The notes under the pieces were generated by a model that made no database searches, had not been told where the DNA came from, and worked only from the letters and a program-made list of their open reading frames with translations. From assembly GCF_040954835.1 (NCBI RefSeq), contig NC_090698.1, positions 5,454,501 through 5,518,500 of the forward strand: 64,000 nucleotides of DNA, in the 5' to 3' direction. The translations under genes were made by a program, and so were the position numbers. This DNA is from Lepisosteus oculatus (lineage: Eukaryota; Chordata; Actinopteri; Semionotiformes; Lepisosteidae). Shown one piece after another: positions 18,579 through 29,189 of this stretch; the stretch's first letter is position 1, and each line of letters opens with the position of its first letter.

Positions 18579-21500
18579 GTACCGCCACCAATCCGCATTC
18601 TGACATCCCTGCTTCCTTTAGTAGAAGAAGTACAAAAGAGCCCTGCTATATGCTGACAAGCGGAGAGAGGCAATACTACTGCCACAAAACGGAGCCGGCA
18701 CAAACACCCCCGTACCGTGTGGCACATCTTGCCTCGTGCGTTGTGCAGGGTCCGATCTCAGGTGTTCTTGCAGAAGATGGGTAGTCACGCTGACAATGGA
18801 GAACTGCTGTCATCAGCTGCTCATTTTAATAAGGCAGGTCAATGCAGGGCTGCAAATTGTGGCGTCGAAGAAAACTCAGTCTTCACTCAGGTTAGGAGAT
18901 TGTCAAATGGAGGTCTTTAATTCAACCAGCTGAAGGGGAGCAGATCCCAGAGAAAGGGTTTGCTCTAGCACTCAGTAAGACACGCTCGCTTTAAGTTACA
19001 CTTTCCTTTTTAGACACTAAAATCAGGCGAGACTTTAACATATCAAAGGAACATGCAGGGTTGGGGACAGTGTCAGAAGTCTTTCAAACCTAAACAAAAC
19101 AGGACAGGAAGATGCCATTTGGCATCCTGCAGTCTGTTTTATTTCACTCTGGTTGAATACACAGGTGTGAAGAATCACAGGCTTTAGTTGCAGAAAGGCA
19201 GTGGTCTTAGGTGCAAACAGAAAACCTTTCCCACGCATAGTCACTGTGTTGACCCTTCTCACTCGGTCTTCCACAGTGGTTTGAGCATATGTGAGAGTGA
19301 AGACCTGTCTGACAACCAGAGCAGAGTCTGTGAGCTGTGCAATGCAGTGTGATGCTCTTATTGTTGAATGTGCATTATATGGACATAGAGAAGCCTCCTG
19401 CTGGAGCAACATGACTACATGACTGCTTACTCCAAGATTTGTCATTTCGTGTCCAGGAGAGCTGCTGTATCTGCAGGTTTCTACTTCTCTTTAAAGCATA
19501 AAGAGTTGGGGAAATGCTGGCAAATTGGTCCACTTAAGCCAGTAACAAAGGGATCGGGGTCATGCAGAGTTCAATTGAACTGGCTTATGCAGTGTGCATC
19601 TTCAATCTGTAAAGAACAGGATCCTGCAGGCAGTACATGGTCTTTTCTTATTGCTACATTAATAGTACATTTTATCTTTTGTGGCGCCTTAAGAAGTGGT
19701 TTCTCAAAGCTCTTTACAGTAAGAAAAAAAAGTAGACAATGAGAGGAGACACTACTACTGTAAGGATATGGAGTACAGTAGGAAAGCAAAGGGCCAGACC
19801 CAGAAGCAGTCAAATAAAGGCCCTTCTAAAGAAGAAGGTTTTTAGTCTTGATTTGAAAGAGCTCAGGAGGGTGACTCTTTGATATCCTTAGGGATAGAAT
19901 TCCAGAGCTTTGGGGCGCAGGAGGAGAAGGCCCCTCACCCACAGTATGTAGACGGACGTGGGGTACCCCAAGTGAATACTTGCACAAGACTTGGTCAGGA
20001 TTCTGGACACACTGAAGTTTGTTCAATGTGGATTTAGGCACTACAGAGAGTAGGACATGCATTGCACCAGCTTAGCTCTGCTGAAAAGCTGACAACATCC
20101 ACACTGGAGGAATGAGAGGAACGGAGGAGCCCAGGGGGACGGGGTCTGGAGACCACTGTGTAAAATCGCTACAGTGCTCCACAGTCTCACTTTCACCATC
20201 TGGGTCGTACTTGCACAGTCAGATCGCAACTTATTATTATGTGCTTCTAAAAACAGCAACCACGTGTCAGACTTTTCAGCTAAGATATTATCAAGCGCAA
20301 GTTACTGTACATTTTGCGCTCTGCAGCACTCGGCTCACAGAGGAAACTGCTGAGTGGGGATCTGTTTGACTGAGGAAGTGTTGCTCTGGATGTCTGTCCT
20401 TTCATGGTGCTATGACACTCAGTGTTAACAGAGGGTTTTCATCCGTTGGGCCAGGCAGTGAGTTTTCATGTAGCACCCTGTGAAATGTATTCCTGTTTCT
20501 CATAAGAGGGAAGCAACCGTGAAGCTGTAAAGGTGTTCTGAAAACCTCAGCCACACCGTGCTTGCCTATTTGGTTTGTATCACTAGACGTGCGCTGTTCC
20601 TTCTCCAGGGCCTGCTGGGAAATGTGTGCACACTGTGAAGATGCTGTTATATCTTCAGGCAGCTGGGAGGATATCCTCTGGGGAAAATCATCCCAGAATT
20701 TCTTAAGTGAGAAATCGGGGTAGACAGAAGTCATTTGTTTGCTTTAAATTCTGCCCACGTTTGTAGAATTGACGAGTTTTACTTGGCAGGGTACTTGACT
20801 CCAGGTGAAGTATCTTTCTCAAGGGTACAAGAGCAGTGTCTCAGCTGGGACTCGAACCCCCAGCCTCAGAATCCCGACCGCCGCTCCGAAGCGTGGATCC
20901 TCTGCCTCGGTCCAACAGGAGCCCCCCGCGGGCCTTCTGAGCCGTGGCCGCAGTCCAGACGCGGTCCCGTTCCCGAGAGTTTAACCCTCTCCCTCTCCCT
21001 CTCCCTCTCCAGGGCGGAACTGCAGCCACCCGCTGGTGCCGGAACACGGGGGCTTCCGCTGCCAGCCCTCCCCCTGCCGCGGGTTCCCCCACAACCGGAT
21101 CATCCTCTACTTCTGCGAGCCCGGCTACTCCCTCCCGCAGGACAGCCCGGGCAGCGCCAGGTGTCGCCACGGCCGGTGGACCTCCGCGGTGCCCGGCTGC
21201 GTCTCCGTCCCGGGTGAGGAGAGCGCGTGGGAGGCCCCCCCAGCTGCGCCGTTTGAAATCTCGGGGTGAGGGAAAGACCCCCACCACCACCACAGACGCA
21301 CACACCTCCCACTACGGCTGCATTTTCCAGCTCGGGCCGGCCGGCCGGCCCCTGAGCAGAGAAGACGTCGCAGTCGCGTCTGAAAGGGGTCTGCGTTCTT
21401 GAGCTGCTCTGTCTGGCGAACCGTTAAAAAAAAAAAAAAAAAAACAGGGGTCCACCTCCCCCTTTTTGCAGGCGGCAGACAAGTAGAAGTTTGCGTGAAC

Positions 21501-23666
21501 TCAGCCGTAGCTTTGCGATCGATCGCAGGCTTGACCGTGCCGGGAGACGGAAAACCTTGCAGGAGTTTTCCCCTGCCGGGCCATTTGCATGCTGTTCTAG
21601 TTTTCACTTTTTACCACACATGACAGAGGAGATTTCCCCTGATCTGCCGTAAGGGCAGGCGGCTCACTGCTCTCACTTCTCCCCCCTGGGATCCGCCGTG
21701 CCGTGGGACTGCGGGTGCGGAACGGCTGCCCTGGGTCGCCCGGGGGGTGCTGCCCTCCGGTGGTGGGCGGAGGGGGTCCCCTGCTGTACTCTGGGATCCT
21801 TTGCGATGAAAACCTTTTGCAAATGCGAGCTACCATTGTGTTATTAAATAAATGGGAAAGCACAGTGTAAGAGAGAAATAAACGACGTATAATCCGCCAG
21901 CATAAAAACAAAGGTGTCAAGCAACAGAATTGGCACCAATAAATAAACAAAAGCCCGCTGGTTGCCAGTTGAGTCACTGCTGTGTTATCTGCCACTTCCT
22001 CTTTCAGAGATAGGACAGGAAGCCTACATTAGGAACAGGAAGTCACCCCAGTCTCTTCTCCTCCCCCGTAAAAACAGACACTGTGTCACAGAAAAGTGTG
22101 GTGACTCTGTCCCACTTCAAACCACTTCCTGTGTCAGGTGTGGGGGGAACCACAGCCTACTCCTCACCGCCTCCCCACCCAGGAGGAAGTGAGGAAGTGA
22201 GATGCATGCAAAAAATCTACCTGAGCTTCAGAGTCTGGTGCCATCTAACGAGTGGATATGTTCTGCAGCAATGTCCAGTTATGAGAAATTCCAACTCAGC
22301 TGGGCATGGGTGCTGGAATCGAAGATCTGACCTGTCCAAGACCAGACTTTCCAAGGTTAAATAATCATTACTGATTAGTAGGCAGCACACTGTCTCTGTG
22401 TGTGGACAGGCACTTCTGTTTTGCCAGTCAGTCTTTCGTCTTAGAGGCTCTTGGTTTTAGACTGCGTAATAACTTTGTGTGTAGGAGTGAGGGTATGTTT
22501 TCTGGAGGTGTCTTGATCAAAACCCTGCTCCTCTTATCCTTGTAGTAACTCGCTGTTGGTCACTACTGAGCAAGTTATGATTTTGGATGTCTTCTAAAAC
22601 CTGGAAGAGTAGATCCAGCCGGGATCGGGAGTGGCTCTCCTTTCTGCACCAGTTTGTCTCTCTCTTTCTCTTCCTCCGTCCTTGTTCTGTCCGCTTGACC
22701 TTCCTGCTTGTGTCCGCAGGCTGGAGCCCTGAACCGGAAGACCAGAATACCAACACTCTTCCCGGCGTTGCCATGACGGCCGTGAGCGTGTCCATCTTCC
22801 TGGTGACCACCACAGCCTGCGTGGTGATCAAGTCACGCCTCCAGCCGTGTCACTCGGACAGGTAGCCCCACCCCTTGCCCTTGCTGGCGCCCTGGCCTAG
22901 CTCAGCCAATCAGCACAACTCTCTCAAGAACATGGCTGCTCAAGCAGTCTCTACATTTTCTGTGTTATTTATCCTTTTTTTCTGCAGCTTCATGTTATAA
23001 AAAAATTACTTTCCTAAAACCACTGCTTTTTTCCCCAGTTGTGTAATAAAAAAACCCACAATATTACCTTCCTGGCCAACTTCATCTTATCCAATCACAG
23101 GATTTTGTCAGTTAACAGTTTCAACCAATTGGTTTGTTTATGCACAAAATTAGATTCTCATGCCAATCAAGCTTGATGACCAGTAGGGCCTGCTGTATGG
23201 AGTTTACACCCTCTTGATATTTTTATTTGTTAAATTGTCTCCATAAAATATAAACATTCAGATCTTTAACTCCCACTGTTTTTGCTTTTACACTAGGCGG
23301 TCTTCTGACCAGCTGGACCTGATGATTGACGGCGGGCCCGTTCCCCTTCCCTCCTATGAGGAGGCTGTGTATGGGAGCCGGGGAGAGCGGATCCCGCCCT
23401 CTCAGGGTCCTACTCAGCTCCTATTGGCTCGGGAGCCCCCCGGACTCCACCCTTCACACGCTGTCCCGGGCAGTCAACCAGAGACGACCTGCCTCTGCCC
23501 ATTGGCCAATCAGACCACAACCCTTGCCCCGCCCCCTTACGAAGAGGTCCAATCAGAGAGCAGAGGAGGTGTCGGAAGGGAGTTGAGAATTGCAGTTGCT
23601 TCTCACAAAGACAACTCGGCTGACACCTGCTGCCCGCGGGGGACTGATAATTACAGCATGGTCTGA
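18485..23666 (+). CDS. SUSD6-like single-sushi transmembrane protein with PY motifs
   Basis: The join is 18485-18578, 21013-21213, 22720-22861, 23297-23666: 268 aa plus stop, all junctions in frame. Residues 1-31 form a signal peptide with hydrophobic core ALCSAALVLAWL. Residues 33-98 are one sushi domain with six cysteines (35, 48, 53, 66, 82, 94). The extra pair 48/53 in the pattern CQPSPC is also typical of SUSD6. An NCS glycosylation site is at 34. A transmembrane helix spans about 114-135. The cytoplasmic tail has LMIDGGPVPLPSYEEAVYG (154-172), closely matching the tail of SUSD6, and a second PY motif APPPYEEV (223-230). In mammals SUSD6 uses such motifs to bring in NEDD4-type ubiquitin ligases (WWP2) and acts with TMEM127 to lower MHC class I; this is known of SUSD6 and only inferred here. 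The C terminus does not resemble human SUSD6, so this looks like a paralog. It lies head-to-tail between pak4 and nccrp1. Confidence 0.85.
19660..20050. repeat. Probable interspersed repeat remnant
   Basis: The stretch contains 'agctctttacagtaag' and, further on, 'ggtttttagtcttgattt' and 'gaattccagagctttgg'. I recognise these as phrases of widespread fish interspersed repeats. The exact family and borders cannot be fixed by eye. Confidence 0.35.
20771..20905 (-). mobile_element. tRNA-type SINE remnant in the SUSD6-like intron
   Basis: Read on the minus strand it contains 'gggggttcgagtcccagc', a B-box-like element, followed by 'cttgtacccttgagaaagat', the body typical of fish tRNA-derived SINEs. 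It is an old diverged copy about 110 bp before the sushi exon. Confidence 0.5.
21013..21213 (+). CDS. SUSD6-like exon 2: sushi domain
   Basis: A long TCCCTC-repeat polypyrimidine tract precedes the acceptor. The exon encodes the whole sushi module from GRNCSHPLVPEHGGFRC to SAVPGCVSVP, and ends with one base over before 'gtgagg'. Confidence 0.88.
21970..22200 (+). promoter_or_regulatory. AP-1/GATA/ETS/RUNX motif cluster (candidate enhancer)
   Basis: The motifs are AP-1 TGAGTCA 21970-21976, AGATAG 22008-22013, and ETS sites at 21993-22000, 22015-22023, 22035-22043 (ACAGGAAGT), 22124-22131 and twice within 22181-22200. RUNX-type sites lie at 22097-22102, 22120-22125 and 22148-22154. At 22120-22131 the RUNX and ETS sites overlap as AACCACTTCCTG. 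The cluster lies in intron 2 of the SUSD6-like gene. Confidence 0.4.
22720..22861 (+). CDS. SUSD6-like exon 3: stalk and transmembrane helix
   Basis: The acceptor is 'cttgtgtccgcag'. It encodes a short acidic stalk WSPEPEDQNTN, a helix with core VAMTAVSVSIFLVTTTACVV, and a basic stop-transfer start KSRLQ. Two bases carry over before 'gtagcc'. Confidence 0.87.
23297..23666 (+). CDS. SUSD6-like exon 4: cytoplasmic tail with PY motifs
   Basis: The acceptor is 'cttttacactag'. It starts RSSDQLDLMIDGGP, then LPSYEEAVYG and PPPYEEV, and stops at TGA 23664-23666 after NYSMV. Confidence 0.88.
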
Positions 23667-24735
23667 GAACCGAAAAGGCATACCTCCACATGTGTAGCGA
23701 CATAACTAGCCTGGGCCGGTGCTCTGAATGTAGGTGCAGGCTCACCAGCGCTCAGGCGCCAAAAAGTGAATGTAATTTGTGTTCTGCATCTGGCAAAGCC
23801 CAGGAGCCTGAGCTCTGCAGCGGTGTGTGATCGCCTCACATCGATTGGTGTATTACCCCTGTGTTCTGTTTCCGCTCTCAGCGGTACCAGCCCAGCGGGA
23901 ACTGGGCTGGTACTGTCTCCTGTCCGTGACAGGGCGTGTGTGTTTGTAAATTACAAGACGACTTGAAGGAGCTTGGCTGCAGCTCCCACGTTTTAATTTG
24001 ATTTCGTCAAGAAATGATTTTTGCACCTAATTCCCAGTTTGCACTTTGTTTTAGTTTTTTTTTGGGGGGGGGGTTTGCAGTTTTATTTTATTCCTGCTTG
24101 TCCGTTTTATGTCAAGGGCTGTGCTCGTCCTCCACTGGACACTACCTCATGAGCAACACCGGGTGCGGTCAGCCCCGGGGTCAAAATACCGATGGCCTGT
24201 TCGCTTGTGAAGGACCTAGACAGAGCACAAACCCAGGAGAGTCCAGTTCGGTCTGCCCCCTGACTCAGCTACAACCCGCCTCTCGCTGCTGTTGCTCTCT
24301 TGAGTGTCTCCGAGTCCAGGCCGTCAATACCATTCAACTGAACTGCTCCGGCGTCCAGCGCTGAGGAATATCCACCCCATTCCACCGAGGAATGTGACCC
24401 GTGGCCCGATATTAAAATAGGAAAGGCTGTTTCTTTTGCATTACGACATGACGACGCGTCTGCTTGTCCGGTAGTGCTGAAAAGGCTGGAGGACCGCTCT
24501 GTCCGTGCTGTGGAGCGGACTCGCCGTGCAGCTCCGAGAGCCCGGCGGCCTCTGACCGGTGGCCTGCTTCTGCTCGCTGCTCTCAACTCTCAGCTGGCCA
24601 AGGGAGATCCAGACCACGTTCATGCACAAAAAAAAAAGAATGTTATTCTATAAGAACAGATGGGGAAAAATCTAATATATTTTATGTAAAATTTTAGAGA
24701 ATATAATTTCTATGGTGTACTGCATGTATGGAAAT

Positions 24736-24741
24736 AATAAA
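24736..24741 (+). terminator. Polyadenylation signal of the SUSD6-like gene
   Basis: AATAAA is followed within 40 bp by a run of T (24770-24782), the usual downstream element. It would give a 3' UTR of about 1.1 kb (23667 to about 24760). Confidence 0.6.
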
Positions 24742-25019
24742 GGATAAATATTTTCTTTACTGAGTTCTCTTTTTTTTTTTTTGCTGCGAGACCACAAATG
24801 TTAGTTCTTTTTCATGTGTTTTTCCCCTGTTGGTATGCAGGTTAATAATACTGTGCAAGCTTGAGATATTCAGCTGCCCATCTGCGATCACTCAAACCAC
24901 AAGCAGCCATGAAACTAGATCAAAGTTCATTCGTGATGTCTTTATTGTAATTTTTTTCCCCCAGAACGTCCTGTTTTGGAACTCAGGTCTATATATATAT
25001 ATGTATTGCTTTTTTAATA

Positions 25020-25340
25020 GTTATTTCTTTACCATCTGGTAGTTATGCCTTGTTGTTCTTTTGCTCAGCAACAGGTTAAATTTATTCACCAGATTAAGAG
25101 ATTTCTGAAACATAAACGAGGGGGCACAAGGGGCAACGATGTGGAAGAGAATTTCAGACTCCAACCAGTACTTTACCCAAAGGGCGGTGGGAGTGTGGAA
25201 CAAGCTACCCAGTCATGTAGTTGAAGATACCTTGATTTTTGTTTAGAGAAATGGCTGGTAGAGACACTTGGATCCATTAACTTCTACCTTTCAAATAGGC
25301 TAAGATATGCTGAATGTCCTCCTTTCATTTTTAACCATCA
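25020..25340 (+). mobile_element. Non-LTR retrotransposon 3' remnant
   Basis: One frame around 25160-25220 reads FTQRAVGVWNKLPSHVVED, the characteristic last residues of the reverse-transcriptase ORF of CR1/L2-like LINEs. It is followed by the usual 3' phrase ending in 'ttatgttcgt'. The copy is 5'-truncated and broken. Confidence 0.65.
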
Positions 25341-25368
25341 TTATGTTCGTTTTAAAGATAAAGTTGAA

Positions 25369-25532
25369 GCAGGTAGCTGCCCCAGCATGCGCAGGCTGCA
25401 AAGGAACAAGAAAAGGTTTACTTCTGTGCTGAAAAGAGAAGAAAGGAAATGCAATGTTTCAGCTGTGGAGTCTTCTTTGGGGTGTCAAGAAGGCTCCACA
25501 GCTGAAACATTTCTTTTCGTCTCTTTTTAAAG
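25369..25532. mobile_element. Palindromic foldback element, copy 1
   Basis: The two halves are near reverse complements: 'gctgaaaagagaagaaagg ... agctgtggag' pairs with 'ctccacagctgaaacattt'. The left edge has 'cagcatgcgcaggctgc'. The right arm is cut short. Confidence 0.75.
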
Positions 25533-28500
25533 ATATGATCATTTTAAGTACAAGTATTTTAAGTAAGCAAGAACTCTCTCACTTTCACTTTTTAAGCTCT
25601 TGTTAAATTGAGGGTGATTAGTATGTAAAAGAATTTTGCATTTTATATAAAAAAAGAGGTCGTCATGCTTGTGCGCAATAATGCTTCAGTGCATTTACTG
25701 TCATGAAACACGGGGATCTTTTTTTGCACCACTGAGCTCTCCTTTCAGAAGGGCAGCAGCTGGTGTCGACAGGGAGAGAGCGGGTGCCACCGTACATTAA
25801 TGGCCTAGGAAACTATATTAAAATTTTCATCATAATTAATTGCATTCAAATAACTCTTTTCACCCCAAAGAACCTAAAGGAAAGAGCTCTAGATGCAGGA
25901 GGAGGCCTGTGTTATCTGAGCACTGCAGGGCCCTGCAGTCCCCGCTGCTCTGCTTCTTTCGAATGTTGTCTTTGCAATCTTCTTCCTGTCTGGTGAAATT
26001 CTATCGCTGATTCCCCTCTTCCTCCCCTTGGTTAGGAGGATATGGATCACACAGGGGCAGACTGGACACAGTGCCACAGGCACAGTGACCGGCTGGCCCC
26101 TGTCTGCTGGGGACAAGCCTAGCCCCGTGTCGAGTCAGATAGGCCAATAGACAATTGAGTGTAATTTCACTACCTGTGCGTGCACACTGTACTGTCGGAG
26201 AGTTGCAGAGTGCCCCTAGGTGGGGTTAGCTCACCTCGTCCAGTGGCATCTGTAACTGCAGCACCCTGAGGTCCTGCTCTCAGTCCCTCAGTCGCTCATG
26301 GTATCAGTGTTTTCAAACTGGCCTCCCGATCTGTTCCAGTGGAGGCCTGTCTCCTTGCCAGCTGCCTGGAGCCTCACAGGTGCTCAGGATAATGGATGGC
26401 TAATGAAGTCCCTTACAAGAGGGATCGGATCCGATACTGATGCTGAGAGCACAATTCAGGGTCTGTGCACACTTTAAGCTAATATACTCCAAAATGGATT
26501 TGGGGATTTAAATGTGGAAAATTTAACTTAAAGGGAAAGGATATCCCGACAGGGGTATTCATCTTTAAGACACTTTCAGACAATCCACCAGCTTCAAAGC
26601 TTCAGTCCTATAATTGGCACTTAACTGGCTCAACAAACCAAGAGAATCAATGTGTTTAAAATACTTTGCAAGTCATACTCACTGCAAAACTCAAATATTC
26701 ACATAAGACTGTTGAGACCTTAAAAATAAAAGCACACTTACATATCACAAGGATTCTACATTTTTATTAGTAGTACTGTAGTGACATTTTGAATTAGTGA
26801 TACTACTGTGAATACTATTATTTTGGGATTGCGAATTTATAATCGGCGCCTTATTTTTAAGTATAAGCCACCACAGCTGTCTTTTGCATTCAAAACAGAG
26901 CAAAGGTGTTTGTTCTTCCTTAAATGTGCAGGTATCGGATCTGACTAATGCTCATTAATAGACTTTTAGGGTGGCCTAGAGCGCCCCCTGGAGGGCAAAA
27001 TACGGACAGTGGTTTCACTGAGCCTCAACTCTTGCCCTGTGAACAGGCGTCTGATGTTGTTAGATTACATAGATGCAAAAGAAAAACTGAATATATTATA
27101 GTAAGTCTACTGCGTAGTTTGAATGGAACAAAATGACTAAGACGTGTGTTTCCAAACTGTATATTTACACACTCTAACACAACTCTAACTTTTAAGAACA
27201 TTTAAAAAAAACACCCCCCCGCAGTAAAAATAAACACAACAATCGCAGGGTTAACGTGAACACCCCTGAAAACAGTGGACGTGTCCAGCTTCGCTCTTCA
27301 GATATTAGCACACCCCTCAAACGCATTTCATCCTCTCTGCATGACATCGCGGCCAGCCCTGCAGGACACTGTAGACTACAATCCAGCAGAGACTGCCGTG
27401 TTGGGGTCTGCTCCGTTTTGTGCACTGCATTTTCCTGTTTGTGTACAGATCTGTCCGAGTGTAGCTACCTATCGTCTACCTATTCATTTTTTTTTACTTT
27501 TAATGTTGATCTCAGAAGCATGAATCGTTTTATACCGCGCTCGTCGTATGAGCAGATGTTTAAACAGGCCCGAACGGGAGCTCTGTCTTTGGCTGGAAGC
27601 GGACGTCCTTGATAATGATTATGAAGCAATCCTGTGGTCCAACGAGCCATCGTGAGATTGGGACACGTTTGTCGTTTGGGCCTTGCCAAATCGTGTCACC
27701 GCGGGTATGTTTCTGTTAAATTACACAACAACCGGCCTCTGTTTTTCGTGGGTGGTTGGCCGGGGCTCTACGCAAGATATCGGAGCTCATCAAGTGGCAT
27801 TTTTATATCGTATCGTATTTTGAACGCACTTTGAATGGGGATGGATGCGACACAAAGGCCCGTGGTTGTACGCCAAAGAACCTGCTGCACTGGTGCTGTG
27901 ATGTGCGTCAGACAGCGATGTCTAGGGCAGCCGAGGTCTAGGGTTAAGACTTCCCGCGCCACACTGACATGGGACTGCTCGGGCTCTGTGAGAAGCAAGA
28001 GTCACAACACACAACACCCCCGAAAGAAGCTAAATTCTCAGAGAGTTTGAGTCCCAAGTTGGGCTCCATGTACTTCATCGCGTCTTTAACGAGCTCTTTA
28101 GCTTTCAGACTTATTTTGACATGAACAGAATTAAGTTGAATTCGGTCCATCAAATCTGACAGGAATCTAATACCATGTCTCTACATTACGCATTAGGACC
28201 GAAGGGCGCACCCGGAAAAGTGTTTTGCTGAAATGTTTTCTCTTTTCTTGTCCACGAAAAACAAAACGCAGCGCCTCTGTGGCACCATCGCCTCACCAAC
28301 AGCGCTCCGCGTTCATTTTCAAATCACTCAACACCGTCTGGCCTGCCTTTCCCAACACTCAAACTCGCTTCTCCCTGAATATCACAGCTGTAGACGCGTG
28401 TCTGGTGTAAGATGTCCATTGTACGTAAGGAAAAAAATATATATTGACAGCAAGTTACCTACTGTATATCGCTACATGCGGACTAACAGTTTTAAGCAGT

Positions 28501-28950
28501 GGAACTGATTGCACGTATATTCATTACGGAGCCGTCATTGCTTTGATCTCTAAATCCCACAGAACTGGTGCTCATAATGGTTCTGTTCATATTTGCTAGA
28601 AATTGCAAGATTTCACTGTGACTAAAACCACAGACGAATTCTGCAGCGCCGGACATGGACGCGATCAAAAAAAAAACCCGACAGTGCCAGCCAAGGTCAA
28701 GGCAGCTTCTAGATGCGTTCAGTGTTCAATTTAACAGGTTGTACATGCACTGCAGTAATCACTGCTATCTCATAATTACGAGATAAGGGGGTAGCAATGC
28801 GCTCCCTTAGTCATGAGCTATAAATCCGCTAATTGCACCTGCCGGGTCGTTGTGCAATCGGCGAATCTCGTGAGCTGAAGGGCCGTGAGGAGGGCTTGAG
28901 CAATGAGAGAGAGAGGGAACCGGAGGAGGGTGTGGCGAGGGGTTGCTCCT
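25533..28950. other. Intergenic region upstream of nccrp1
   Basis: No supported gene is present; open frames are short and unrelated to known families. From 28800 the sequence becomes GC-richer towards the nccrp1 promoter. Confidence 0.6.
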
Positions 28951-28953
28951 GTG

Positions 28954-28960
28954 TTTATAT
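28954..28960 (+). promoter_or_regulatory. nccrp1: TATA-like box of nccrp1
   Basis: TTTATAT lies in a GC-rich setting 88 bp before the end of the 5' UTR. It predicts a start near 28985 and a short 5' UTR up to the ATG at 29048. Confidence 0.5.
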
Positions 28961-29047
28961 CCGGACCTCCGGTCCCAGCCGTGAGTCAGCCGGGCTTGGC
29001 TGGGTGTGTCTGTCTGCTGCCGCACCGGCGCCGCTGAGCGAGGGGAC

Positions 29048-29189
29048 ATGTCGGACTGGAGGGGCAAATGCAAGAGCGAGTGGAAGCTGAGGGAGAGGAA
29101 AGTCCCGGCTCCCGACACGGTGGACTGGAAGGCGGTGTACGAGAAGAAGCCGTTTGGACGGAACCTGCTGAAGAACCCGGCGCCGGGAG
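29048..29189 (+). CDS. nccrp1: nccrp1 exon 1
   Basis: ATG at 29048-29050 in 'ggggacatgt'. It encodes MSDWRGKCKSEWKL through KPFGRNLLKNPAPG and leaves one base before 'gtatgg'. Confidence 0.92.

Noticed and set aside
20841-21607. Overlapping open frames on the minus strand across the sushi exon
   Set aside because: They are shadows of the GC-rich sushi exon and its flanks; the plus-strand frame has the domain and the splice sites.
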